Below are positions 1 through 6,978 of a DNA stretch of 8,155 nt, piece by piece. The notes beneath the pieces are model-generated. The model was not told the origin of the DNA. It was given only the letters and a program-made list of their open reading frames with translations, and searched no databases. Numbering within the stretch: position 1 is the first letter of the stretch; every line of letters starts with the position of its first letter. Made by a program: the position numbers and the translations under genes. The stretch lies in the NCBI GenBank assembly GCA_003222935.1, contig QHXL01000041.1, positions 1-8,155 on the forward strand, in the 5' to 3' direction. Source of the DNA: Acidobacteriota bacterium. Its GTDB lineage: Bacteria > Acidobacteriota > Blastocatellia > Pyrinomonadales > Pyrinomonadaceae.

Positions 1-196
1 GCAAGATACGGAACAGCGACGGGGCGTGGACGTCAGTAAGTTGAGCTAACTCTTCGGCGGTTTTCGCGCCACTTGCGAGTAGATCGGGAATGCCAAGTTT
101 TGCAACGACAAAAACACCGCGCGAGATCCAGAAACCGCTGATCAGTTGCAGCATGGCAACTTGTGCGGGTTGTTCGACAGGCTTTGGGGTGCTCAC
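1..196 (-). CDS. SAM-dependent O-methyltransferase-like protein, N-terminal part (cut by window start)
   Basis: Only the first 65 codons are present; the gene runs off the left edge. The reading frame begins at a GTG (complement of 194-196), preceded on the minus strand by AAGGAG at about 8 nt, a strong ribosome binding site. An ATG further upstream in the same frame meets a TGA at once, which supports GTG. The peptide includes ISGFWISRGVFVVAKLGIPD followed by LLASGAKTAEELAQ and HAPSLFRIL. This is the winged-helix dimerisation domain typical of the plant-type O-methyltransferase family, which transfers methyl groups from S-adenosylmethionine to small hydroxylated molecules. The catalytic Rossmann domain lies outside the window, so the substrate is unknown. 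It is transcribed away from the secretion genes and is probably unrelated to them. Family-level confidence is good; activity is inferred. Confidence 0.8.
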   Translation of the reverse strand, partial: MSTPKPVEQPAQVAMLQLISGFWISRGVFVVAKLGIPDLLASGAKTAEELAQLTDVHAPSLFRIL

Positions 197-438
197 AAAT
201 GATGCTCCTTCATAGTAGAAAACCTCTTAACATTAAGTAACGCGCACTCTACGGTGAAATTGGTCCATAGTCCATCAAAGTCCCATCTTTGTGAAACTTA
301 GTTAGCAATCAAGCGTGTACGACCCCTGGCTTGCGATCGGTTCGCACGCCTTTCCGGACCTCCGAGCGAATCATTGCACGAGAGATACCGGGGTAAAGTG
401 AAATCGAAACGCTGTTGACCTGCCCGGCGCTACCCCGA

Positions 439-457
439 CGAGTCGAGTTCTGACTCG
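439..457. promoter_or_regulatory. Perfect 6-bp inverted repeat, possible operator upstream of gspF
   Basis: CGAGTC (439-444) and GACTCG (452-457) are exact reverse complements separated by 7 nt. The repeat ends 5 nt before the TATACT box and covers the place where a -35 element would sit. A dimeric regulator bound here would directly affect transcription of the secretion operon. Short palindromes also arise by chance, so this is only a candidate. Confidence 0.3.
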
Positions 458-459
458 CG

Positions 460-468
460 TGTTATACT
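460..468 (+). promoter_or_regulatory. Extended -10 promoter candidate for the gspF-led operon
   Basis: TGT directly followed by TATACT (463-468) matches an extended -10 element (TGn + TATAAT-like, 5 of 6 matches). No TTGACA-like box stands 16-18 nt upstream, which extended -10 promoters do not strictly need. Transcription would start near 475, giving a leader of about 30 nt before the ATG at 506. It is the best promoter candidate upstream of the block. Confidence 0.45.
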
Positions 469-505
469 CAAATTTGCTCACTCCCGTTTCGGAAATAATC
501 AATAT

Positions 506-1321
506 ATGGCCGAGTTTATTTGTCGATTAGGAACTCCTGCAGGCGAAGTCGTAACACGTACAGTTGAGGCGCAGGGAGTTAATGAGGCACGCGCACGTTT
601 GGAGCGTGAGGGCTTTCGCGTTTTTAATGTCACACCTCCTAAAACATCAGGTGTCGCAGCTCTCACTCAGTTTGGTCGCTCCGGTGGTCATGCCCGGGTT
701 AAGGCCAACGACTTTCTTCTATTCAATCAGCAGCTCGCAGCGCTCTTCAGAGCGGGCATCCCGATACTTCAAGCAATCACGATGTTGCGTAAGCGTGCGG
801 CATCCGCTCGCCTGCGCAGTGTTTTGGGCGATGTCGAAGAACAGATTCGCGGAGGTGCGGCACTTTCCCAAGCCTTTGCTTCGCAGGGACCTATCTTTCC
901 TCGAATCTATACGGCGTCAATTCTCGCAGGCGAGCGCTCGGGTGCACTTGACGACGTTCTCAATCGCTACGTCACCTACATGAGACGCAACGTCGCGTTG
1001 CGCCGGAAAATTCGTGGGGCGTTGGCGTACCCACTCTTCCTGCTTTTTGCGTCGGCCTGCATGGTCACGTTCTTGACCGTTTACGTAGTGCCGAGAATGT
1101 CTGACCTGTTTTCAGGATTTGGAAACGAACTCCCCACAGTTACACAAATCGTCGTTGGACTATCGCGTTGGCTTTCTACGAATGTGATCTGGTTTGGTCC
1201 ACTGATAGTTGGGGGGACGATTCTGTTGTTCTTGTGGTCGCGCACGCCTGGTGTCTTAAGATCCCGCTTGCCGGGAATCTCTCTGTTCAACTGTCGGTCG
1301 CGCAGGCCACTAGATCTTTAG
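506..1321 (+). CDS. gspF: Type II secretion inner-membrane platform protein GspF, N-terminal portion (frame broken)
   Basis: GspF/PulF/PilC proteins sit in the inner membrane and link the GspE motor to pseudopilus assembly. The N-terminus (MAEFICRLGTPAGEVVTRTV) has the usual GspF opening. The first GspF domain runs from about residue 68 (FLLFNQQLAALFRAGIPI) through ILAGERSGALDDVLNRY. It is followed by the KIRGALAYPLFLLF membrane helix (about 168-192) and a second hydrophobic stretch (about 222-244). After about residue 250 the sequence stops resembling GspF, and a stop follows at 1319-1321. The missing second GspF domain lies in the next frame (see the following entry). The full family is about 400 residues; this frame alone gives 271. 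Only a weak GGAAA (491-495) precedes the ATG. The true coding part probably ends near 1255. Family identity is very sure; whether the break is real or a sequencing error cannot be decided here. Confidence 0.9.
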   Translation: MAEFICRLGTPAGEVVTRTVEAQGVNEARARLEREGFRVFNVTPPKTSGVAALTQFGRSGGHARVKANDFLLFNQQLAALFRAGIPILQAITMLRKRAASARLRSVLGDVEEQIRGGAALSQAFASQGPIFPRIYTASILAGERSGALDDVLNRYVTYMRRNVALRRKIRGALAYPLFLLFASACMVTFLTVYVVPRMSDLFSGFGNELPTVTQIVVGLSRWLSTNVIWFGPLIVGGTILLFLWSRTPGVLRSRLPGISLFNCRSRRPLDL

Positions 1322-1722
1322 CAACCCTTTTAGCAGGTGGTATTACTCTCGTTGAATCCTGGGAGATCGCCTCGGAGTCGATCACGAATCTTGAACTGCG
1401 CCGTCGGAGTTCTTCAATTCTACCGATGATTCGCGAAGGTCGTTCATTTACCGAAAGCCTCGAATTCGCAGGCTGGTTGCCTCCCCTGGCTATCGACATG
1501 ATCGGCATTGGTGAGAGATCGGGAAGTTTGCGGGAGATGTTGGATGAAGTTGCGGTCTTCTATGACGCTGAATCAGAGGTTCGCCTCGAGCAGTTGACCA
1601 CCACCCTGGAGCCTGCGATTCTGATTGTGATGGGTGGCGTCGTGATAACGATCCTCCTCGCAATTTACCTTCCGATCATTCAGTCGATTTCGGGTGGAGC
1701 CAGCATCACAGGCGGTCGCTGA
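1168..1722 (+). CDS. gspF: GspF, C-terminal portion in the -1 frame (second half of the broken gene)
   Basis: This frame opens at a TTG (1168), but the recognisable protein begins near 1255-1258. It reads KIPLAGNLSVQLSVAQATRS, the classic region leading into the second GspF domain, then LATLLAGGITLVESWE. GIGERSGSLREMLDEVAVFY and LEPAILIVMGGVVITILLAI (C-terminal membrane helix) follow, ending 15 nt before gspE. Residues before KIPLAG are not GspF-like and are probably not made as written. Joined to the upstream frame, the product would be about 405 residues, close to the usual family length. The segment has no credible start or ribosome binding site of its own, so it is the tail of a frameshifted gspF, not an independent gene. 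Confidence 0.85.
   Translation: MAFYECDLVWSTDSWGDDSVVLVVAHAWCLKIPLAGNLSVQLSVAQATRSLATLLAGGITLVESWEIASESITNLELRRRSSSILPMIREGRSFTESLEFAGWLPPLAIDMIGIGERSGSLREMLDEVAVFYDAESEVRLEQLTTTLEPAILIVMGGVVITILLAIYLPIIQSISGGASITGGR
1240..1290 (+). other. Frame switch inside gspF
   Basis: GspF homology leaves the first frame after the residues SRTPGVL (1238-1258) and resumes in the -1 frame at LKIPLAG (1255-1275). The switch therefore lies close to 1250-1262. The net change equals loss of one base (or 4, 7, ... bases). No canonical X XXY YYZ slippery heptamer in the right phase was found between 1235 and 1300. Confidence 0.7.
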
Positions 1723-1737
1723 AGAGACGAGGCATTT

Positions 1738-3423
1738 ATGAAGGAATTGTCAGAAAACGAAATCTCTACTAACAAACCGCCGCTTACCGGCGACCTCGAC
1801 GAGCATTTACCACCTGAGGTAAAGGCTGCTCGCGATCTCGCTCGAAGGTATCGGCTGCCTTTCGTTGAGTTACTTCCACACGATAAAGAATCGCCGATCG
1901 ACTACCGACTCTTCACCGAAGTGCCTGTCGATTTAATGGTGCGACACCAGTTCGTCCCGCTGAAGCGCGATGAAAAAGGTCTGCACATCGCAATGGCTGA
2001 CCCGACCGATCTGGAGCGCCTGGATGAACTTTCGAGCACCCTCCGGACTCGTATCGTTCCGAATGTTGCTACGGCGGGCGCAGTCGAAGTTGTACTTCGC
2101 AAAGGCGACACGACCCAACGAGTTCTACAGGAGGCAGCATCAGGTTTCAGAATCTCTTTAGTCAGGGAAACCGAACACGGTGAAGAGGTGCTCGACCTCG
2201 ACAGGTTAGCGACAGACTCTGAAATGTCGCCGATCATCAAACTCGTCGACACGATTATCTATAACGCGATGGAGTCGAGAGCTTCTGATATCCACATCGA
2301 AACTCGCGACACCGAGGTGCAAGTCAAGTTTCGAATTGACGGCGCGCTTTACGCGAAAGTTGATCCAATCGATCTCGCTTATCACCAAACATTGATTTCG
2401 CGTATCAAGGTAATGTCCGAACTGGACATCGCTGAGCGTCGCGTCCCGCAGGACGGTCGGTTCCGCGTGCGTTACAAAGGTCGAAATGTCGACTTCCGCG
2501 TTTCAATCATGCCGACGATTCATGGCGAGGACGCCGTAATTCGTATCCTTGATAAGGAACAGATCAACGAAGAGTTTAAGAATCTCAATCTCAATGTTGT
2601 CGGCTTCGCGGAAGAAGACTTGCGCAAATTCCGCCGCTACATTGCTGAGCCGTACGGGATGGTGTTGGTAACCGGGCCAACCGGCTCCGGTAAGACGACA
2701 ACGCTGTACGCCGCTCTAAACGAAATCCGAAATGAAGAGGACAAGATAGTCACCATCGAAGACCCGGTTGAGTACCAGCTACATGGAATCACTCAAATAC
2801 CGGTTAACGAGAAGAAGGGGCTAACCTTCGATCGAGGCCTTCGTTCAATCCTTCGTCACGATCCCGACAAAATCATGGTCGGCGAAATTCGTGACACTGA
2901 GACTGCTCAAATTGCTATCCAGTCAGCACTAACCGGCCACCTGGTCTTTACGACAGTTCACGCTAACAACGTCATTGACGTTATTGGTCGATTTCTGAAC
3001 ATGGGTGTCGAGCCATACAACTTCGTTTCGTCGCTAAACTGCGTGCTTGCGCAGCGACTCATCAGGATGTTGTGTCCGTATTGTAAGCGTCTGTATAAAC
3101 CGGACGATGTCGAGTTAGCTGAGTCGGGTTTAGAACCAACTCAGTATCGTGAGCATCCCTTTTATAGCAATGTAGGCTGCGATGCGTGTCATCACACCGG
3201 GTACAGAGGTCGTACCGCCATTCATGAGTTACTGGATCTCTCCGACAATATTCGCGAGATGATCGTCGAGCGACGACCTGGTTCCGAAGTGCGTCGTGCG
3301 GCTGAAGCCGAAGGGTTGTTGAGTCTTCGTGAGTCGGCTTTGCAGAAGGTATTTGCTGGAATTTCGACTTTGCACGAAATTAACCGAGTGACATTTGTCG
3401 CGGAGTTGAGTGCCGGCAAATAG
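1738..3423 (+). CDS. gspE: Type II secretion ATPase GspE (PulE/PilB family)
   Basis: This is a cytoplasmic hexameric ATPase that powers pseudopilus assembly. Visible parts, in order: an N-terminal MshEN-type domain (about 40-140, including LPFVELLP and HIAMADPTDLERLDEL); the N2 region (about 160-280, SRASDIHIE); Walker A GPTGSGKTT (313-321, Lys319); Asp box EDPVEY (341-346); Walker B KIMVGEIRD with Glu383; and His box residues His401 and His408 (TVHANN). A tetracysteine zinc site follows: C446-x2-C449 and C481-x2-C484. All catalytic landmarks are present and the 561-residue length is normal. The ATG has GAGG five nt upstream and lies 15 nt after the gspF tail, so the two genes are surely co-transcribed. 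PilB of type IV pili has the same architecture; the neighbouring gspD and gspG genes favour GspE. Confidence 0.95.
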   Translation: MKELSENEISTNKPPLTGDLDEHLPPEVKAARDLARRYRLPFVELLPHDKESPIDYRLFTEVPVDLMVRHQFVPLKRDEKGLHIAMADPTDLERLDELSSTLRTRIVPNVATAGAVEVVLRKGDTTQRVLQEAASGFRISLVRETEHGEEVLDLDRLATDSEMSPIIKLVDTIIYNAMESRASDIHIETRDTEVQVKFRIDGALYAKVDPIDLAYHQTLISRIKVMSELDIAERRVPQDGRFRVRYKGRNVDFRVSIMPTIHGEDAVIRILDKEQINEEFKNLNLNVVGFAEEDLRKFRRYIAEPYGMVLVTGPTGSGKTTTLYAALNEIRNEEDKIVTIEDPVEYQLHGITQIPVNEKKGLTFDRGLRSILRHDPDKIMVGEIRDTETAQIAIQSALTGHLVFTTVHANNVIDVIGRFLNMGVEPYNFVSSLNCVLAQRLIRMLCPYCKRLYKPDDVELAESGLEPTQYREHPFYSNVGCDACHHTGYRGRTAIHELLDLSDNIREMIVERRPGSEVRRAAEAEGLLSLRESALQKVFAGISTLHEINRVTFVAELSAGK

Positions 3424-3572
3424 GTCAAAAAAACTCTCAAAACTTCACTGTTTTGCGGAACTGAACTTTCTTTATTGCGTGTAAGGAAATCGGGCGGCCT
3501 GATCTTGCATCTTATACGCCACGGCGGCATTATTACTCCGCTGAATCTGTCCACCTCCCGACTAGATCGACA
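3424..3572 (+). other. Intergenic gap between gspE and gspD
   Basis: These 149 bases contain no gene. CAAAAC/GTTTTG (3438-3455, 6-nt loop) is a perfect but AT-rich stem with no T-run after it on the plus strand, so it is a weak terminator candidate at best. TATACG at 3513-3518 resembles a -10 box but has no good -35 partner. An internal promoter for gspD is possible but not shown. Confidence 0.35.
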
Positions 3573-6239
3573 ATGAGAAAAAACATGCGAACTCGAACAA
3601 TTATCTCTCTAATTCTGGCCATCAGTATGTTGTCGCTGCCGCTGACTGCTTTCGCGAAAAAAGGTGACAAGAATTTTAGGCGCGGCATTGATTACGAGAA
3701 TGCTCAGCAATGGGACAAAGCCGCCCAGGAGTTCACACTTGCCGTTGCCGCTGATCCTTCGAACATGGAATACCAGATGCACTTTCGTCGGGCGAGTTTC
3801 AATGCTTCCCAGACGTACATGCAGCAGGGTCGATCACTCGCGGAGCAAGGCGACTTTGTCGGAGGTTACAACGCATTCCGCCAGGCATATGGGTACGATC
3901 CGGTTAATGAGTTGGCAGTGTCGGAGATGGAGCGAATGCTCAGAATGCAGGGTGTGAAGGAAGGACGAAATACACCCACAGGTGCGAAGACCGGTGAACC
4001 GCTCGAGGGCACATATGCTCCTACTTCGCAAACCACCGAGCAGTCAGGCCCGACGCAGATGCGTGTGATTAACTACCAGGGCGACCTCAAGCCTTTCATC
4101 CGTAGTCTTGCCGAACAACTAAATTTGAATGTGATTTTTGACCGGCAGTCGTTTGCCCAATCCAGACCGCTCGACATCAACCTGCGCGATGTGACGACCG
4201 CCCAAGCCCTCGACTACATTTTTCTACAGGAAGGTTTGTTCTTTCAGAAACTCAGTCGCCGAACGATCCTCGTTGCCGATCAAGGTCGTCGTCCACAGTA
4301 TCAACAGTTGGTGCTGCGAACATTTTTCTTGTCGAACATGAAGCCGACTGATGCGCGCACGTTAGTGCAGCAAGCTATTCCTCCTTCAGTTGGCAGGCCC
4401 CAGACGATCGTAGTGCCCGACGACGCTACCAACAGTTTGACCGTCCGTGACACAGCGGAGAACGTTCGCTTGATCGGCGATCTACTGCAAAGTATCGATA
4501 AAGATCGTGCTGAAGTCGTGATGGATGTGAGCATTTATGAAGTTTCGAAGAACGACTTGCTTCAGTTTGGAAATCAGGTCGGCACTCCCGGCACCAGTGG
4601 TACATTCAGCATCGGCGGATCGCCCGGTTTTTCGCTCCTAACTGACAACGGTATTATCAATGGCGGTGCCGGCCGGGGCGTAAATTTGGGAGCCTTTGTT
4701 GGGTCGGTGCCAACGGCGCTGGCTGCTGCTCTTGTTATTCCTCAATCCGTTTTCACCGCGTTTCAAAGTCGAGACAACACAAGGTTGATCGCGTCCACTC
4801 AGGTGCATGCGTTCAATGGTGAAGAATCAACCGCGCGCATCGGTCAACGCGTGCCGGTTCAAACAGCGCAAGCTTATCCGTTTGGTGTGCAAACAGGAGC
4901 TCCGTCGACAGGTACGGGCGGTTTTCCCACCGGTGGTTTTCCAGTTATTAACTATGAACCCACGGGTTTGACGCTAAAGTTTACGCCGCAAGTATTTCCG
5001 AACCTCGATGTGCAGGTGAAGATGAACATCGAGTCGAAGGATGTTCTTGGCGCCAGTACCTTAACCCCAACGTTTATTGAACGAACAATTACGGGAACCG
5101 CTCGGGTTCAAAACAACCGCACCATGATGCTCGCGAGCGTCTCTACGGATGTGCAAACTACCGGACGCGCCGGTCTCCCGGTTCTGGGTGGCTTGCCGAT
5201 CGTTGGTCGTCTATTCACTTCGCCTACCAGAAATAATCGCCAGATAGACATCGTGATTTCTGTTACGCCTCGAGTGCTTCGTGCCCCGACGGTAACTCCA
5301 CGTGACGAAGAGATGCGACCGAGTGGTACCTTGCAGTCTCCAACAACAGGACTACTGGCGGAGATGGTTCGTGAAGCAGACCGCGAAGATCAGATTGCCG
5401 CGGCTCGTGCGATACCGCGTGATGCAAACGTTCAGCTGCCCGACGCGCCAGTGGAAGTCGCGCCGAAGACAACGGCTGTAATGCAGAGCACGCCATTGGA
5501 AGTTGCTCCCAAAACAACAGCTGTTGTCTCTGCTAATAACGACTCAACTCCACTCAATATTCCAGGAGCTACAGGGTTTGCTGCAGCAACGCCTGCTGTG
5601 AAACAACCCGCAGCTGTGGGTGCCGACACGAGGAGATCGGAGCCGGTAGACGAGTTGCAGTCTTTTATTCCAGCACCGAAATCACTGGTTAGTGAGCGTG
5701 CAGCGGCGGAAGTAGCGGCAGTCAACACCAGTCCAGCCGGCAATCAAAACGCAGTTCTCTCGAGTATGCCTGCTACTACCGAGGCGTCACTGAATGTTAA
5801 GTCAGGCACTAATCGTGTAGCGCAACTCAGCTTTGTTGAAGCCGACAGTGTTTTGAAGGTTGGTGAGAAGAAGCGTTACATCGTTCAGTTAAACTCCGAC
5901 GTATCGTTGAGTCTTGCTTTGCTGGCGTTGCGATTCGATCCGAAGGTGCTGAAAGTGAACACCATTTCGGCAGGCTCGCTAATTAGTGATCAAGCAAGCT
6001 CCGCGACCTTCGGCCAGTCGATCGATGCCACGGGTGGCGTTTGTTTGGTCTCGATTTCAGCTTTGAATAATAAAGCTTCAATCAAAGGAACAGGTGAATT
6101 GCTGATCATCGAAGTTGAGGCTGTTGGTGCAGGCAGCAGTACTTTGATTTTTGATGAAGAGACTGTGCATCTCGTAGCCACCGACGCTCGCGATGTAACT
6201 ACTCGCGTCTTGCATGGATCGGCAATCGTTAAGCAGTAA
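3573..6239 (+). CDS. gspD: Secretin GspD with TPR-like N-terminus and C-terminal cohesin-like domain
   Basis: This is the outer-membrane pore of the system. A signal peptide (MRKNMRTRTIISLILAISML..., likely cut after Ala-Phe-Ala28) is followed by TPR-like helices (about 33-112, e.g. WDKAAQEFTLAVAADPSN). Next come an STN/N0-like domain (about 163-235, LAEQLNLNVIFD) and a secretin N-domain (about 245-310, VVPDDATNSLTVRDT). The secretin core (about 400-570) carries the signature LPVLGGLPIVGRLF (535-548). A disordered Ala/Pro/Thr-rich linker (about 575-745) contains EVAPKTTAV twice. Residues about 750-885 look like a cohesin-type beta-sandwich (LRFDPKVLKVNTIS, GTGELLIIEVEAVGAGSSTL). At 888 residues it is longer than typical GspD, because of the ends. 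The second in-frame ATG (3585) is an alternative start that keeps the signal peptide; neither has a clear ribosome binding site. Secretin identity is firm; the cohesin call is by pattern. Confidence 0.92.
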   Translation: MRKNMRTRTIISLILAISMLSLPLTAFAKKGDKNFRRGIDYENAQQWDKAAQEFTLAVAADPSNMEYQMHFRRASFNASQTYMQQGRSLAEQGDFVGGYNAFRQAYGYDPVNELAVSEMERMLRMQGVKEGRNTPTGAKTGEPLEGTYAPTSQTTEQSGPTQMRVINYQGDLKPFIRSLAEQLNLNVIFDRQSFAQSRPLDINLRDVTTAQALDYIFLQEGLFFQKLSRRTILVADQGRRPQYQQLVLRTFFLSNMKPTDARTLVQQAIPPSVGRPQTIVVPDDATNSLTVRDTAENVRLIGDLLQSIDKDRAEVVMDVSIYEVSKNDLLQFGNQVGTPGTSGTFSIGGSPGFSLLTDNGIINGGAGRGVNLGAFVGSVPTALAAALVIPQSVFTAFQSRDNTRLIASTQVHAFNGEESTARIGQRVPVQTAQAYPFGVQTGAPSTGTGGFPTGGFPVINYEPTGLTLKFTPQVFPNLDVQVKMNIESKDVLGASTLTPTFIERTITGTARVQNNRTMMLASVSTDVQTTGRAGLPVLGGLPIVGRLFTSPTRNNRQIDIVISVTPRVLRAPTVTPRDEEMRPSGTLQSPTTGLLAEMVREADREDQIAAARAIPRDANVQLPDAPVEVAPKTTAVMQSTPLEVAPKTTAVVSANNDSTPLNIPGATGFAAATPAVKQPAAVGADTRRSEPVDELQSFIPAPKSLVSERAAAEVAAVNTSPAGNQNAVLSSMPATTEASLNVKSGTNRVAQLSFVEADSVLKVGEKKRYIVQLNSDVSLSLALLALRFDPKVLKVNTISAGSLISDQASSATFGQSIDATGGVCLVSISALNNKASIKGTGELLIIEVEAVGAGSSTLIFDEETVHLVATDARDVTTRVLHGSAIVKQ
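5451..5525 (+). repeat. Imperfect tandem repeat in the secretin linker (EVAPKTTAV x2)
   Basis: EVAPKTTAV occurs at residues 628-636 and 643-651, a 15-residue (45-nt) period. The two 27-nt copies differ at six sites, all third codon positions and all synonymous. The unit lies in the low-complexity linker joining the secretin core to the cohesin-like domain. Confidence 0.8.
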
Positions 6240-6240
6240 G

Positions 6241-6978
6241 ATGTTCGGAACAGTTTACAGGCACAACGCGGCCTCAAAAGAACGCGGCGACTGGGTGGGC
6301 AGTCCTAAATCTACTGGTCGCCGCTTTACTTTGTTGTCTGGAGAGAATGATCGAGGGTTCTCTCTTATTGAACTCGTGATCACCGTGACTGTGCTTTCCA
6401 TTCTGACTATTGGCGTTATTCCGATGGTGAAAGTTGCGGTACGACGTCAAAAAGAGCAGCAGTTGCGAGACGCTCTTCGTCAGATGAGATCGGCTATTGA
6501 CGATTTTCACCGAGACACGATTGGAATGGTTTGTACCGGTGGCCTTACTTCGCCGCAACAAGGTGGAGGCCAGCAACAGCAACAAATGTTTATCGATCCG
6601 CGCAGTAAAGTAGTGATTAGTGATTGCACGATTTTTGGAGTCGATAATCCTGATCACTTTCCGCCAACACTTGAGACATTGATTGAGGGCGTCAATGTGG
6701 TACCACGCGCCAGCGGAGGTCAGGGCGGACAAGGTCTGCAATCTACAGGTACGCGACCAGGTGATAGCAGTTCAGTCTTGAACTCGCAGTTGGCGACAAA
6801 GAAAAAAGTTTACCTGCGCGAACTGCCTATCGACCCGATGACCGGCAAAGCTGATTGGGAATTCAAATCGTGTTACGACGCCTCTGACACGACGTCCTGG
6901 GGCGGTGAGAACGTCTTTGATGTGCGGTCGAAGTCGAAAGCCAAAGCGCTAAATGGGGAGCAGTACAGTGATTGGTAG
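6241..6978 (+). CDS. gspG: GspG-like major pseudopilin, enlarged paralogue (prepilin)
   Basis: This prepilin would be cleaved and methylated by a prepilin peptidase and then built into the periplasmic pseudopilus. The cleavage motif is RG|FSLIELVITV, with cleavage after Gly39 and Glu at mature position 5. A hydrophobic helix follows (TVTVLSILTIGVIPMVKVAV). The C-terminal GspG region has YLRELPIDPMTGKADWEF, then ENVFDVRSKSK, and ends YSDW. Between them lie extra segments: a Gln/Gly-rich stretch (GGGQQQQQ) and a Gly/Ser/Thr-rich stretch (ASGGQGGQGLQSTGTRPGDS), giving 245 residues against about 140 for the next gene. Start: ATG 6241 is one base after the gspD stop; an in-frame ATG at 6214 would overlap gspD by 26 nt. 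Neither has a good ribosome binding site. The 39-residue leader from 6241 is long, so a later start such as TTG near 6331-6336 is possible. Confidence 0.88.
   Translation: MFGTVYRHNAASKERGDWVGSPKSTGRRFTLLSGENDRGFSLIELVITVTVLSILTIGVIPMVKVAVRRQKEQQLRDALRQMRSAIDDFHRDTIGMVCTGGLTSPQQGGGQQQQQMFIDPRSKVVISDCTIFGVDNPDHFPPTLETLIEGVNVVPRASGGQGGQGLQSTGTRPGDSSSVLNSQLATKKKVYLRELPIDPMTGKADWEFKSCYDASDTTSWGGENVFDVRSKSKAKALNGEQYSDW
6955..6960 (+). promoter_or_regulatory. Ribosome binding site deciding a GTG start for the second gspG
   Basis: GGGGAG lies within the end of the preceding gene, 7 nt before GTG 6968. It is the clearest Shine-Dalgarno sequence in the secretion block and favours GTG 6968 over ATG 6953. 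Confidence 0.55.

Larger units (their letters stand above)
197..505. other. Divergent intergenic region between methyltransferase gene and gspF
   Basis: About 309 bases separate two divergently transcribed genes and no convincing ORF or RNA gene was seen. The gspF-proximal part holds an extended -10 candidate and a perfect inverted repeat, listed separately. On the methyltransferase side a small palindrome, CTTAA-CA-TTAAG (226-237), lies about 30 bases upstream of the GTG. Further inside, TGCGA/TCGCA (332-346, 5-nt spacer) is another short inverted repeat. A minus-strand promoter could not be assigned; the best boxes match consensus poorly. Confidence 0.5.

Noticed and set aside
564..983. Second plus-strand open frame inside gspF
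   Set aside because: It is an out-of-frame shadow of the conserved GspF first domain, with a composition unlike a real protein.
1211..1216. Run of six G as the site of the gspF frameshift
   Set aside because: A seventh G would put the following residues in the frame reading DDSVVLVVAHAW, which is less GspF-like than the present membrane helix GGTILLFLWSRTPG. The break must lie further downstream.
3427..3455. Rho-independent terminator after gspE
   Set aside because: The stem CAAAAC/GTTTTG is weak and AT-rich and lacks a T-run on the plus strand. The T-run exists only on the minus strand, where no gene ends.
5263..5743. Minus-strand open frames inside the secretin linker
   Set aside because: They are antisense to a clear coding region with low-complexity codons, show no recognisable domain and have no ribosome binding sites.
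6274..6741. 155-codon minus-strand open frame opposite the first gspG
   Set aside because: It lies antisense to a recognisable prepilin and its translation has no family features.
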